From contig CACXEH010000042.1 in the NCBI GenBank assembly GCA_902766625.1, positions 1 through 41,627 of the forward strand: a DNA stretch of 41,627 bases. The letters are read 5' to 3'. Shown piece by piece: positions 33,301 to 41,048 of the stretch (position 1 is the first letter of the stretch; the number at the start of each line of letters is the position of its first letter). The notes under the pieces were generated by a model. That model was not told the DNA's origin, searched no databases, and saw only the letters and a list, made by a program, of their open reading frames with translations. The translations under genes and the position numbers were made by a program. Source of the stretch: an uncultured Bacteroidales bacterium. GTDB lineage: Bacteria; Bacteroidota; Bacteroidia; Bacteroidales; Bacteroidaceae.

Positions 33301-36300
33301 TACTGCAACACTGGAAGGCAGAACCGCAAACTATGGAATCAATATAACACCTATTGCCACACTGCCTGCACATGGAGAAGTAGATTTAGAGTACACGATT
33401 ACGGGAAATAAAGTCACATCTATCAGCGATTACGAACAGATACAGTTTGTCCTCAAGAGTGACGAAGGTGCCAAGTTGACCGTGAACACATGGAACTATA
33501 CAAAGATGCGTACAGCTGACTTGGCTGTAAGCGAAAACAATATCAAAACAACGGTACAAACAACACAACCACGTACCTACCCCATCTTCCTTACTAATAA
33601 AGGTGAGGCTCCGACAGGTAAAATCAGTATTTCCTTACCTACAGGTATGGGCAAGTTCGTCACGCTGGCCTCTGCATCAGAAATACCTTCTCTGAATACC
33701 GGCGACAGTACCATGATTCTGCTGCGCTTCAACGGCCAGGGCTTTGACGTGAACATAGAACAGACTGGTACCCTTGCCATCAATTGTGAAAACGGTAATG
33801 GTACAGTAGTTCATTTTAGTGTGACAACTGTCAGTGAAAGTAAAGGTAATCTGAAAGTCTATGTGGAAGACGAGATGACCATCTACGGTGACAAAGACGG
33901 TAATCATCCGCGCGTCAATGAAGCTACAGTAAAACTGAAAGACTATAACACTGGCGCAGACATTAAAACATTAACAACTGATAAAAACGGATATGTCACT
34001 TTTGAAGGTATAAACGAAGGTTTCTATCAACTTTATGTCACCGCGCCAAAACACGATGATTATCGTCAAAATATTGTAGTTGCTCCAGGGGAAACAAAGA
34101 ACCATACGGCTACAATATCTTATCAAGCTGTCAGTGTTACATGGGATGTTGTGGAAACAGAGGTGCAAGACGAATATGAAATTGTCAGCACATTAACCTA
34201 TGAAACACAAGTTCCCGTTCCAGTCATCGTTATGACTGCTCCCGACACATTGGCTCTTGACCTAATGGAAGAAGGGAAATCGACGATGTACAACATAGTA
34301 TTACGAAACGAAGGACTTATCGCTGCTCAAAACACCAAACTGACTCTTCCTGAAATATCAGGCTATACATTCACACCGTTAGTCCAGTATGAAGGTGTTA
34401 TCATTGGTGCGCAACAGAGTTATGTCATACCGGTCCGTGTAACCCATGATGTAGTAGCCGGTTCACGTGGATTACTCAGTTCTCGTGGCGGTATGCCTTG
34501 CAGTGGCAGATATTTGGCCGACTTTGAATGGCCCTGTGGCAGTGATCACAAGCACGCCTGGGTTGCCAAGACCGTAAATTTGGTTAAAAATACGGCAACA
34601 GGTGGCGGCGGTGGTTGCGCCGGTGATGGCGGTTGGGTTGGTGCAGGTGGCGGTAGCGGCGCTCCGGCATTCAATGGCAGGGGCACTGGCATCAGTTGGA
34701 AGGCAGCCAGTGACGGAGCTCTGCGTGGCACGATTGATTTGCTCTGCGCTATGTCTAACCTTGTTCCCGGTCCGCCCGATGGTACTGACGATGCCCTTGA
34801 CCGCATGAATGATGTTTTGGATATATGGCAAAATGGCGGTGATTGGAATTCGATTAAGAATGCTATAAACAATGAAGGTAACCGTCGTATTGAAGGCGCC
34901 AAGAATGATTTGCTGAACGGCCTGACCGGCGGCGGATATGACACATACAATGACTGGAAGAATTTCTACAATGGTGTGAAAGGCGTCTACGAAGGTGTCG
35001 GCAGAGGTGACTATCTGTCAAAGAGTCTGAAAGGAAAAACAACAAAGGCTGAAAGTTCATCAGAAGAACAGGATCCTTCACTCGTGGAAGGTACAACAGA
35101 GTGGTACGTGAAGATTTTTGAGGATTATGTTGACAATTCGTATTTCCGCACTTACCTCGAGAAGATGAACCTCTACGGCACCGTGAAGTTTGCCCGATAT
35201 GACCTGATGACGGAACTGCTCAACGCTACCGAGGCCCTCGACCACTATACGCCTGAGTTTGCCGAGAGCATTGACAGCTTGAACAGCATTATCAGTGATA
35301 TGACATACGGAATAACGGCCTTTGGATACGGCGGTACTATCGTGGGCGAAGGAAAGTCGCTGGAGGAGATGCAGGACAGGATAGACGCTGTAAAAATCAA
35401 CGGCTCGGATACATACTATGATTTCAATTATAATCAGTATGTGGAACGCATGGTGCTGTACATCAAGAAATATATGAGCTGGAGGGCTCATAAGGCACAA
35501 ATAGGTCAACCGGGATCAGTTCTTGAATCCAATCCTGTCACCGAAGACGGGTGGCGTGATATGGATACTCCAAGCTGGACATATGGCAAATGGTACACGC
35601 TTGATGAAATAGTGCGCTCGCGCTATGTAAAGGAGTATGCCAATCGCATTGACTCCTGCCAGAACGCCATGCTGTTGAAAGGTTTTGACTCATGGGATGA
35701 CCTCTATGCCAGCGCGCAGAAGGACTTGCTGGACATGTATGAGAACATGGGCAAAAACACCTGCGCCAGCGTGAAACTGGAAATTGACCAGAAACTCGTC
35801 ATGACGCGCCAGGCTTTCCGTGGCACACTGACAATGGAGAACGGACTCAATACTGACCTGACTGGTATCGAGTTGTCTTTGCTGGTTAAAGACTTGATGG
35901 GCACTGAGGCAACAAGCCATGAGTTCCAGATTAACTTTGAGAGCATTGACGGCTTCGAGGGCAGTGTAAACGGCCCGTGGACGCTCGGTCCGAAAGCCAA
36001 GGGTGTCGCCACCATTTTGTTCATCCCGACAAAATATGCCGCTCCCGATGCGCTTACTACCTGGAGTTTTGGCGGGACGCTATATTTCAACGACGGAGAG
36101 GGCGCCACACAGGTACGCTCATTGCTGCCAGTATCGCTGCAGGTAAAACCGTCGCCCGACCTCGACCTTACCTATTTCATGCAGCGCGATGTCTACGGTG
36201 ACAATCCACTGACGAAGGATGTGGTTGAACCTATGGTGCCGGCAGAGTTTGCTGTACTCATCCATAATAAGGGCAAGGGCGACGCATCGAATATACGCAT

Positions 36301-38665
36301 GTTTACCCGTCAGCCTCAGATTATTGACAACGAGAAGGGACTGTTTATTGATTTCAACATTATATCCTCACGGCTGAACGGTGGCAACAGTGTCTTGGCC
36401 CTTGACTCAACCGTTGCGACGACGTTCGGTGACATAGCGGCAGGAGGATCAGCCTATGCGCAATGGGACCTGACAGCCTCACTCCTGGGACACTTTAATA
36501 AGTATGACATCTCGGTGAACCATGTCACATCATACGGTAACCCCGACCTCTCACTGCTTGACCAGGTGACTATTCACGAGTTAATCCACAGTGTCAGACT
36601 CCCCATAGGGTCTCTGATGGGCTATTGGTTGCCACAGACTCAAGACCTGCACGGCTGGGCTGTCAACGATAATCTGGGCATCAACCCCACTGATGAGCCC
36701 GACCGTATGTACCTGAGCGACGGCACGACACTGCCCATCCTGTCGTTTACCGACAAAACGACAGTGAAGTATTCCGGCAATTATAGCTATAATGTCACTA
36801 TCGACGTGGACGAGACCGATATGCAGGACGGTTTCAACTTTATCTACATATCCTTTGCCGACCCGACCATGGGAGGCGGAGGAATCAAGTCTGTGCGCTC
36901 TGACAGACCCTTGCTGAAAAACAACCAGATATGGCAGACGCAATATACCATGCGAGACGGTGCCGACCCCATCCGTGACAACAAGGTGCATGCGCTCATA
37001 GCCTTCCAGAAAGGCAGGGACAACAAGCCCTACTCATTCCAAATTGAGTTTGAGCCAGCCCCGCTCAACCGTCTTGAGGTTAAGAGCATAGAGACTGTTC
37101 CGCAGGGCGACGCCATCGCCACAGATGTACTTGACGAGCTGACGGTAAGCTTCAACAAGCCCGTCAAGCCTGAGACTTTCACCCGTAACGACATGGTGTT
37201 GCGCTATGAAGGCGAAAAACAGACCTCCGATATTCTTATCACAAAAGCCGCCGACAATGACTCTGTGTTCACCTTGAAGATGAACAATGTAGACCGCAAC
37301 GGCTACTACACACTGCTGGTCAACACCGTTGATGTTACCGATACGGAAGATTTCACCGGCTTGGACGGCAAACAGGTCGGTTGGATGCTGTTTAAGGGCG
37401 GACTTGTACAATACAACGTCGAGCCGTGGCCAAGTGTCCAGGCCGGCAATGTCACCACCAGCAATAACGGAGTGACCAGCGGTGATGTCATCTATGGTGC
37501 CGATGTCACCATGACCGCCACACCTCAAGACGGCTACACGTTTGACTACTGGGGAACTGTTGACGAGGCCATTGAGTCCATCGCTTCATCGCGCGGACGG
37601 CTCAAGGGCGAAACATCCGCACCACAGATACAGGAAAGCCAGATAGGCCGTTACAGTACAGAGAACCCTGTCGTCGTACCGATGAAAAAAGCCTGCAACA
37701 TGCGGGCGGTCTTCAAACCAAAGACCTACACGGTGACTTTCGTCTATGACGGGAATCAGGGAGAGTTCAACGCGACATCGGCGGTCTACAACCACGGAGA
37801 CAGACTGAGTCTGCGAGCTACTCCAGCCGAAGGCTACAGTTTCGTTGGCTACAGCGACGGCAGCGCCATCCTCTCAACCGCAGCCGAATATGAGTACACC
37901 GTGACAGGTCCCGCCACCATCACCGTATTATTTAAGAGTGATGCCCCCGAGGAAATCCTATTGCGTGAAAGCATTGATTATACGCCTGCGGCAGTCAATA
38001 ATGCCAACGTGCGTCTACAGCGTACCTTCGAAAAGAGCCTGTGGAATACGGTGTGCGTACCGTTTGACATCGACGAACCCGCCAATGTATTCGGTGAGGG
38101 CACCCAGGTTGCCCGTCTGAACGGCATAGACGGCAATGTGGTGCAATTCTCCACAGTAACGGGCATGGAGGCCAACGTGCCTTACCTCATCATGCCGGGC
38201 AAGCTAAACAATAATCAGGACATCAGCGACAGCACTTCGGCGATATCCATCTACAGCATCTCCAACACGGAGATTGTGCCGCCCGGCGCAACGATGAGTG
38301 AATGCAGCGGAGGTGTGGAAATGATTGGCACATACATCAACAGTGACATACCGGCTGCCGGTGACTACTATGTCCTATCCACAAACCTGCTCGAGTATAT
38401 CGGCATTGGCGCAGAGATTCCGAGCGGACGTTTCAGGGCATACTTCCACATTCCGGGCACAACAGGTGAAACACTGAAAATCGCTATCGACGGCATCATC
38501 ACCGGCATCGGTCTCCAGTTGCAGCCCGTAACCAGGAAAGGCGACATATACACCCTTTCAGGCATGCTGCTCCATAAAAATGCCGATATCAACACTTTGC
38601 GTCGCCAAGGCAGATTGCAACCGGGCATTTATATCATGAACGGCCAAAAGATTGTCGTGAAATAA
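30362..38665 (+). CDS. Giant multidomain secreted surface protein
   Basis: A 2767-residue exported protein with a signal peptide ending TNMYAQ (residue 22). By eye the order is: cohesin-like domain (about 23-178, with GVQFDLSVP), CARDB-like (182-300), beta modules, two Calx-beta-like domains (about 515-620 and 632-730), CARDB-like (733-840) and CnaB-like (1162-1250). A glycine-rich linker follows (about 1412-1435), then a helical, Trp- and Tyr-rich region (about 1450-1800) unlike the rest, more beta domains, a Big-like domain (2236-2335) and divergent repeats such as TATPQDGYTFDYWG. The tail GIYIMNGQKIVVK matches that of the preceding protein. It reads as an adhesin or fibrous surface protein. 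The frame is intact throughout. The gap to the BspA-like gene is 41 bases, suggesting one transcript. Domain names are provisional. Confidence 0.9.
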   Translation: MKYFRTILSAVFLCIITNMYAQTNVLRIPEITYPAGKTLSLPVELENASDVVGVQFDLSVPYELSVDTANQVITNLTKNRITNHKVICQKKGTQWRDANEHGGINTYYNYRFIIYSEDNSKLSGSTGTLLTIEMPIPDNLANKTVIPLYLIDNSVVLSNRNKENVLSAQVNGNVTIEVVPRPDLLPSNITVSQTIIDPKGTIDFSWKVSNIGDLATEAGWTERLYLESQSTGTRVYIGSTSYNGKLAINASVERSAQFTLDDFPGISGLCRPVVQIIPAAGCGENALYQANNTVSGSKYSVRVNKYLILTANKNLILKNSTNGYYCELRRTGDLTESQTFNISSIDKAGHTDRLRFSDNGKVTFSKGANRASFYLYPVNNERFDIDQHVAVIVNESLNNGYDMAVDSVLIEETNLIALTLRTDKDDYNEGETIHLTASVSQRPFPGQLAVYLNIEEQKRFKLPQRIVFEDGALEASVDIPVIQDNSPSNDMSICITGTADHHKSAETLFILHDDDTPAIQMTLSPKTVSEGAGPQAIMGTITRAGVTNNKITIKLTDDGFDDIYYSAQTLTMPAGTTTVNFPLGIKDNQAADGDRLVHIRAAVYMTDCNCTAIGDKQAVVTDSIIITDNDGPTLSVIADKSTILEGNEEGCNLTITRNNIGNEDLTITIETDAEDVQYETTAIIPAGQRSVSIPFRALSNSAAEGDRTISVVAKAEGFSNGSTWLLISDRTMPDLTITAFELSNTVVNENTPITVTIQVKNIGSAAVPANIPIKLYYDDHEWTTYTMPTGLDSGEAKYFSFRPNNFLSTGKFAIKAVVNPTNKPVELLTTNNTSSTIELTGNSLYTYTMQAEKPGYNVNETAKFTGTCIGIDGQINPSHYMELFIDCNGQRQTFGNIGGINDNGRFMGQCSIPASFSGTVNIGACARSDAATTKVFLGSFEVYGMERTENSYIVNEIFKDEPYAGKIRLRNTCGLDMHNITATLEGRTANYGINITPIATLPAHGEVDLEYTITGNKVTSISDYEQIQFVLKSDEGAKLTVNTWNYTKMRTADLAVSENNIKTTVQTTQPRTYPIFLTNKGEAPTGKISISLPTGMGKFVTLASASEIPSLNTGDSTMILLRFNGQGFDVNIEQTGTLAINCENGNGTVVHFSVTTVSESKGNLKVYVEDEMTIYGDKDGNHPRVNEATVKLKDYNTGADIKTLTTDKNGYVTFEGINEGFYQLYVTAPKHDDYRQNIVVAPGETKNHTATISYQAVSVTWDVVETEVQDEYEIVSTLTYETQVPVPVIVMTAPDTLALDLMEEGKSTMYNIVLRNEGLIAAQNTKLTLPEISGYTFTPLVQYEGVIIGAQQSYVIPVRVTHDVVAGSRGLLSSRGGMPCSGRYLADFEWPCGSDHKHAWVAKTVNLVKNTATGGGGGCAGDGGWVGAGGGSGAPAFNGRGTGISWKAASDGALRGTIDLLCAMSNLVPGPPDGTDDALDRMNDVLDIWQNGGDWNSIKNAINNEGNRRIEGAKNDLLNGLTGGGYDTYNDWKNFYNGVKGVYEGVGRGDYLSKSLKGKTTKAESSSEEQDPSLVEGTTEWYVKIFEDYVDNSYFRTYLEKMNLYGTVKFARYDLMTELLNATEALDHYTPEFAESIDSLNSIISDMTYGITAFGYGGTIVGEGKSLEEMQDRIDAVKINGSDTYYDFNYNQYVERMVLYIKKYMSWRAHKAQIGQPGSVLESNPVTEDGWRDMDTPSWTYGKWYTLDEIVRSRYVKEYANRIDSCQNAMLLKGFDSWDDLYASAQKDLLDMYENMGKNTCASVKLEIDQKLVMTRQAFRGTLTMENGLNTDLTGIELSLLVKDLMGTEATSHEFQINFESIDGFEGSVNGPWTLGPKAKGVATILFIPTKYAAPDALTTWSFGGTLYFNDGEGATQVRSLLPVSLQVKPSPDLDLTYFMQRDVYGDNPLTKDVVEPMVPAEFAVLIHNKGKGDASNIRMFTRQPQIIDNEKGLFIDFNIISSRLNGGNSVLALDSTVATTFGDIAAGGSAYAQWDLTASLLGHFNKYDISVNHVTSYGNPDLSLLDQVTIHELIHSVRLPIGSLMGYWLPQTQDLHGWAVNDNLGINPTDEPDRMYLSDGTTLPILSFTDKTTVKYSGNYSYNVTIDVDETDMQDGFNFIYISFADPTMGGGGIKSVRSDRPLLKNNQIWQTQYTMRDGADPIRDNKVHALIAFQKGRDNKPYSFQIEFEPAPLNRLEVKSIETVPQGDAIATDVLDELTVSFNKPVKPETFTRNDMVLRYEGEKQTSDILITKAADNDSVFTLKMNNVDRNGYYTLLVNTVDVTDTEDFTGLDGKQVGWMLFKGGLVQYNVEPWPSVQAGNVTTSNNGVTSGDVIYGADVTMTATPQDGYTFDYWGTVDEAIESIASSRGRLKGETSAPQIQESQIGRYSTENPVVVPMKKACNMRAVFKPKTYTVTFVYDGNQGEFNATSAVYNHGDRLSLRATPAEGYSFVGYSDGSAILSTAAEYEYTVTGPATITVLFKSDAPEEILLRESIDYTPAAVNNANVRLQRTFEKSLWNTVCVPFDIDEPANVFGEGTQVARLNGIDGNVVQFSTVTGMEANVPYLIMPGKLNNNQDISDSTSAISIYSISNTEIVPPGATMSECSGGVEMIGTYINSDIPAAGDYYVLSTNLLEYIGIGAEIPSGRFRAYFHIPGTTGETLKIAIDGIITGIGLQLQPVTRKGDIYTLSGMLLHKNADINTLRRQGRLQPGIYIMNGQKIVVK

Positions 38666-38678
38666 TATACCCGCATAG

Positions 38679-39191
38679 TCATTGACGCGCACGGTGTCTG
38701 TATTTCCTTTTGAAAGGCATACGGGCACCGTGCCCTTTTTCCATCAGGGAAAACGGGGTGGCACGGACGTCAATCTTGAAATAGTTTCTACGGATGCGCC
38801 AGAGGCGAACAAGCCACACGAGGAAGAAGCCGTCGGACAGGACATGACAGACAACATTCCAGGGCGAAGGTATCGTGACGAAGAAACTGAACAGGTAGAA
38901 GATTAAATCAACGGTAAACAACAGGTCCCACCAGCGTTCCCTGTCCCGGAAGATAAGGGTCAGTGTCTCATGCCCGTCAGTCTCCAGCTGGGCGCAGGCG
39001 GACAGACTCACGTCCCACCTCAACAGGCGAAGTGGCAGACGGATCTCAACGAGGTATCTGCCAGCCGGAAGGGAGCCCCGTATCTCGTCGCCACGCATAT
39101 AGCCTATAAGTTGGCCATTGATGTATATGAAATAAGGCAAGGCGGCAGTTTTGATTACCCCTTGTCGGTGGCGAATGATAAGTTCAGACAT
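38679..39191 (-). CDS. Small membrane protein of unknown function
   Basis: A 170-residue protein from ATG 39191. A longer frame from a TTG at 39218 is rejected because that codon overlaps the promoter box. The N-terminal part (about 1-85) is a beta-rich domain with FIYINGQLIGYMRGDEI and GSLPAGRYLVEIRLPL, a PEGA-like or DUF2846-like arrangement in which a short presented loop is followed by a glycine turn. Two hydrophobic segments (about 92-110 and 115-135) suggest membrane insertion. The tail is basic. I do not recognise a specific family. It converges with the giant surface-protein gene, and a strong plus-strand terminator lies within its last codons. Plus-strand frames over the same bases have no recognisable content. 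Confidence 0.65.
   Translation of the reverse strand: MSELIIRHRQGVIKTAALPYFIYINGQLIGYMRGDEIRGSLPAGRYLVEIRLPLRLLRWDVSLSACAQLETDGHETLTLIFRDRERWWDLLFTVDLIFYLFSFFVTIPSPWNVVCHVLSDGFFLVWLVRLWRIRRNYFKIDVRATPFSLMEKGHGARMPFKRKYRHRARQ
38689..38740 (+). terminator. Strong terminator of the giant surface-protein gene
   Basis: Arms 38689-38702 and 38720-38733 pair over 14 bases with two G-U pairs. The loop contains the small hairpin CCTTTTGAAAGG. The right arm is followed by CCTTTTT. It acts on plus-strand transcripts although it lies inside the 3' coding end of the convergent gene. Confidence 0.8.
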
Positions 39192-39215
39192 ACAGAGAAA
39201 GAAAAAAGCATCGTG

Positions 39216-39223
39216 CAAAGATA
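39216..39223 (-). promoter_or_regulatory. -7 promoter element for the small membrane protein gene
   Basis: On the minus strand this reads TATCTTTG, matching TAnnTTTG. It lies 25 bases before the ATG at 39191 and covers the alternative TTG start, supporting the shorter protein. Confidence 0.55.
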
Positions 39224-39276
39224 CGAAAAGCGCGCTTTTTAATCGGTATTTGACAATACGTAAAGAAAAATATTTT

Positions 39277-39284
39277 TACCTTTG
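39277..39284 (+). promoter_or_regulatory. -7 promoter element for the mini-BspA operon
   Basis: TACCTTTG followed by CA matches TAnnTTTG. A TTTG lies at 39249-39252 with a 24-base spacer, longer than usual. It is 25 bases before the ATG at 39309 and divergent from the box at 39216-39223. Confidence 0.6.
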
Positions 39285-39308
39285 CAGCACACTTAAACTT
39301 GAAATCCT

Positions 39309-40214
39309 ATGTGGTCCCTACAGAAATCTGCATGCCTGCTTCTTTGCCTCGCACTGTCGCAAGTGGTGCGAAGTTATGATGTATGCCTTGACGGCGTTTA
39401 TTACGACCTGACAGGTAATGAGGCTACCGTTACGAACAACGGTGAACCTAAATGTTACTCCGGCAATGTTGCCATTCCGCCCACGATAGCGCATGAACAC
39501 ACCGTTTACTCTGTGACGGCCATTGCGCCCTTAGCTTTCAACGGCTGTACGGGACTGACGGGAGTAAGCATACCGGCTACAGTAAAAACGGTTGGAGACG
39601 ACGCCTTCAAGGGGTGTCCCTGCCTCCCCGTGGCAGACAAGCTCTTCTACGCGGGTACCTATCTGGTCACACCATATGAGTGTTCGGTGACAGGAACTTA
39701 CATCATCAGGGACGGCACGCGATGGATTGGCAACAGAGCCTTTAACGAGCGCCCCTGCATCACCTATATGGATATTCCTGCCTCGGTGGAGCATATCGGC
39801 AAGAAAGCCTTTTACCTCTGCACGTTCCTGAAAACCGTTACGCTTAACAGCAGCGCAGACATCGGCGACAGCGTGTTTGCCGAAACTACAGCCATCACCG
39901 ACTTTAACATATATTGCACTCAGGCACCGCCGATAGCGAACGAAGACAATGCCTTTTCGGAGACCACTTGCCAGACGGCAACGCTCCACGTTCTGAAAGG
40001 CTACAAAAATCTTTTCAAGACGGCATATGGCTGGAGGAAATTTGTCAATATCGTCGACGACCTTGAGCCTGCCGGCATACACAGCGTCAAAACCAGCGAC
40101 AACAATACTGCCGTGCACTACGACACCTGTGGCCGTAGAATCGAACCGTCACAAAAAGGAATTCATATCATCCAGACACCCTCAGGGGCTTCCCGTAAAA
40201 TTCTTATACAATAA
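39309..40214 (+). CDS. Short BspA-like leucine-rich-repeat protein
   Basis: A 301-residue exported protein with a signal peptide (about 1-22, ending QVVRS) and a few LRR_5-type repeats, for example FNGCTGLTGVSIPATVKTVG, FNERPCITYMDIPASVEHIG and FYLCTFLKTVTLNS. The central repeats are separated by a segment YVITP-like (YAGTYLVTPYECSVTG), which in this family marks a beta insertion. The C-terminus, YDTCGRRIEPSQKG then IHIIQTPSGASRKILIQ, is a variant of the tail on the two giant surface proteins, suggesting the same export route. It is probably exposed at the surface; its partner is unknown. A metallophosphoesterase lipoprotein gene begins 9 bases downstream, so the two are likely one operon. 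Confidence 0.88.
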   Translation: MWSLQKSACLLLCLALSQVVRSYDVCLDGVYYDLTGNEATVTNNGEPKCYSGNVAIPPTIAHEHTVYSVTAIAPLAFNGCTGLTGVSIPATVKTVGDDAFKGCPCLPVADKLFYAGTYLVTPYECSVTGTYIIRDGTRWIGNRAFNERPCITYMDIPASVEHIGKKAFYLCTFLKTVTLNSSADIGDSVFAETTAITDFNIYCTQAPPIANEDNAFSETTCQTATLHVLKGYKNLFKTAYGWRKFVNIVDDLEPAGIHSVKTSDNNTAVHYDTCGRRIEPSQKGIHIIQTPSGASRKILIQ

Positions 40215-40223
40215 CAGACATTC

Positions 40224-41048
40224 ATGCATCCAAGACATCCTAACCTGCGTACAAACCTGTTAATACCATTTTTCGTTTGCCTCCTTGCGGGCTGCAATGA
40301 CCTCTTTGACGTACACCCCTACGATATGCACCTGCACGGCGCGCGCGACCTGAACAACGTCAACATCAAGAATATTCAGGAAACATGTCAAGGCAAAGAT
40401 ACATTGCGCATAGCCTTCATCAGCGACACCCATGGCTGGTACACGCAACTTGAAGACGAAATACACGACATCAACCGGCGTGACAGTATAGACTTTGTCA
40501 TCCACTGTGGCGACTTGACCGACACCGGAACGACAAAGGAGTATAAATGGATAAGAGATTACCTGAACCGCCTTAATAAGCCGTATATAGCCGTTGTCGG
40601 CAATCATGACTTTCTTGGTACAGGTGACGAAGCCTACGACTGGATGTTCGGTAAAAAAGACTTCAGTTTCATCATCAACAGACTGAAAATCGTCTGCCTT
40701 GACACCAATGCCATGGAATATGACCGCATGGCTGCCGTGCCCGACTTCAATTTTATAGAGAATGAGGCCAACAACAACGACAGCCTGTTTGACAGGACAA
40801 TTCTCATCATGCATGCCCCACCCTACAGCGATGAGTTCAACAACAATGTCTCTAAGGTTTTCGGATACTACCTGACGCTCTTCCCCGGACTTATGTTTTG
40901 TGTCTATGGTCATGAGCACGAAGACAAAACCATGTATATTTATGACAATGTTCCTCCCTTTTACGGCATTGACTGCGTAGCACATCGCAACTATAAAATA
41001 TTCACTGTCAAACCAGACGGATATGAAGTCAGCCGCATTAATTTTTAG
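40224..41048 (+). CDS. Metallophosphoesterase lipoprotein (calcineurin-like)
   Basis: A 274-residue lipoprotein: the N-terminal hydrophobic stretch ends LLAGC with lipidation at C24. The metallophosphoesterase motifs are in order: SDTHGW (D68, H70), CGDLTD (D97), GNHD (N127, H128), then MHAPP and YGHEHED further on. They bind two metal ions and would hydrolyse a phosphate ester outside the cytoplasm; the substrate is not predictable. The motif set is complete and the length typical. It follows the mini-BspA gene by 9 bases and its last codons overlap the start of the next gene (ATG 41023), so the three genes are probably co-expressed. Surface repeat protein, phosphoesterase and outer-membrane barrel may work together, but this is inference from position. 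Confidence 0.92.
   Translation: MHPRHPNLRTNLLIPFFVCLLAGCNDLFDVHPYDMHLHGARDLNNVNIKNIQETCQGKDTLRIAFISDTHGWYTQLEDEIHDINRRDSIDFVIHCGDLTDTGTTKEYKWIRDYLNRLNKPYIAVVGNHDFLGTGDEAYDWMFGKKDFSFIINRLKIVCLDTNAMEYDRMAAVPDFNFIENEANNNDSLFDRTILIMHAPPYSDEFNNNVSKVFGYYLTLFPGLMFCVYGHEHEDKTMYIYDNVPPFYGIDCVAHRNYKIFTVKPDGYEVSRINF

Noticed and set aside
34472-34950. Minus-strand frames of over 110 codons, Pro- and Ala-rich
   Set aside because: They are complements of the glycine-rich linker of the giant protein; the composition explains the long open frames.
36575-36589. HELIH (residues 2072-2076) in the giant surface protein, resembling the zinc protease motif HExxH
   Set aside because: It lies in a beta-rich stretch with no third ligand or Met-turn visible nearby, so chance is more likely.
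38682-39242. Two plus-strand frames opposite the small membrane-protein gene
   Set aside because: They show no domain, signal or promoter, while the minus frame has a coherent beta domain, membrane segments and a promoter box.
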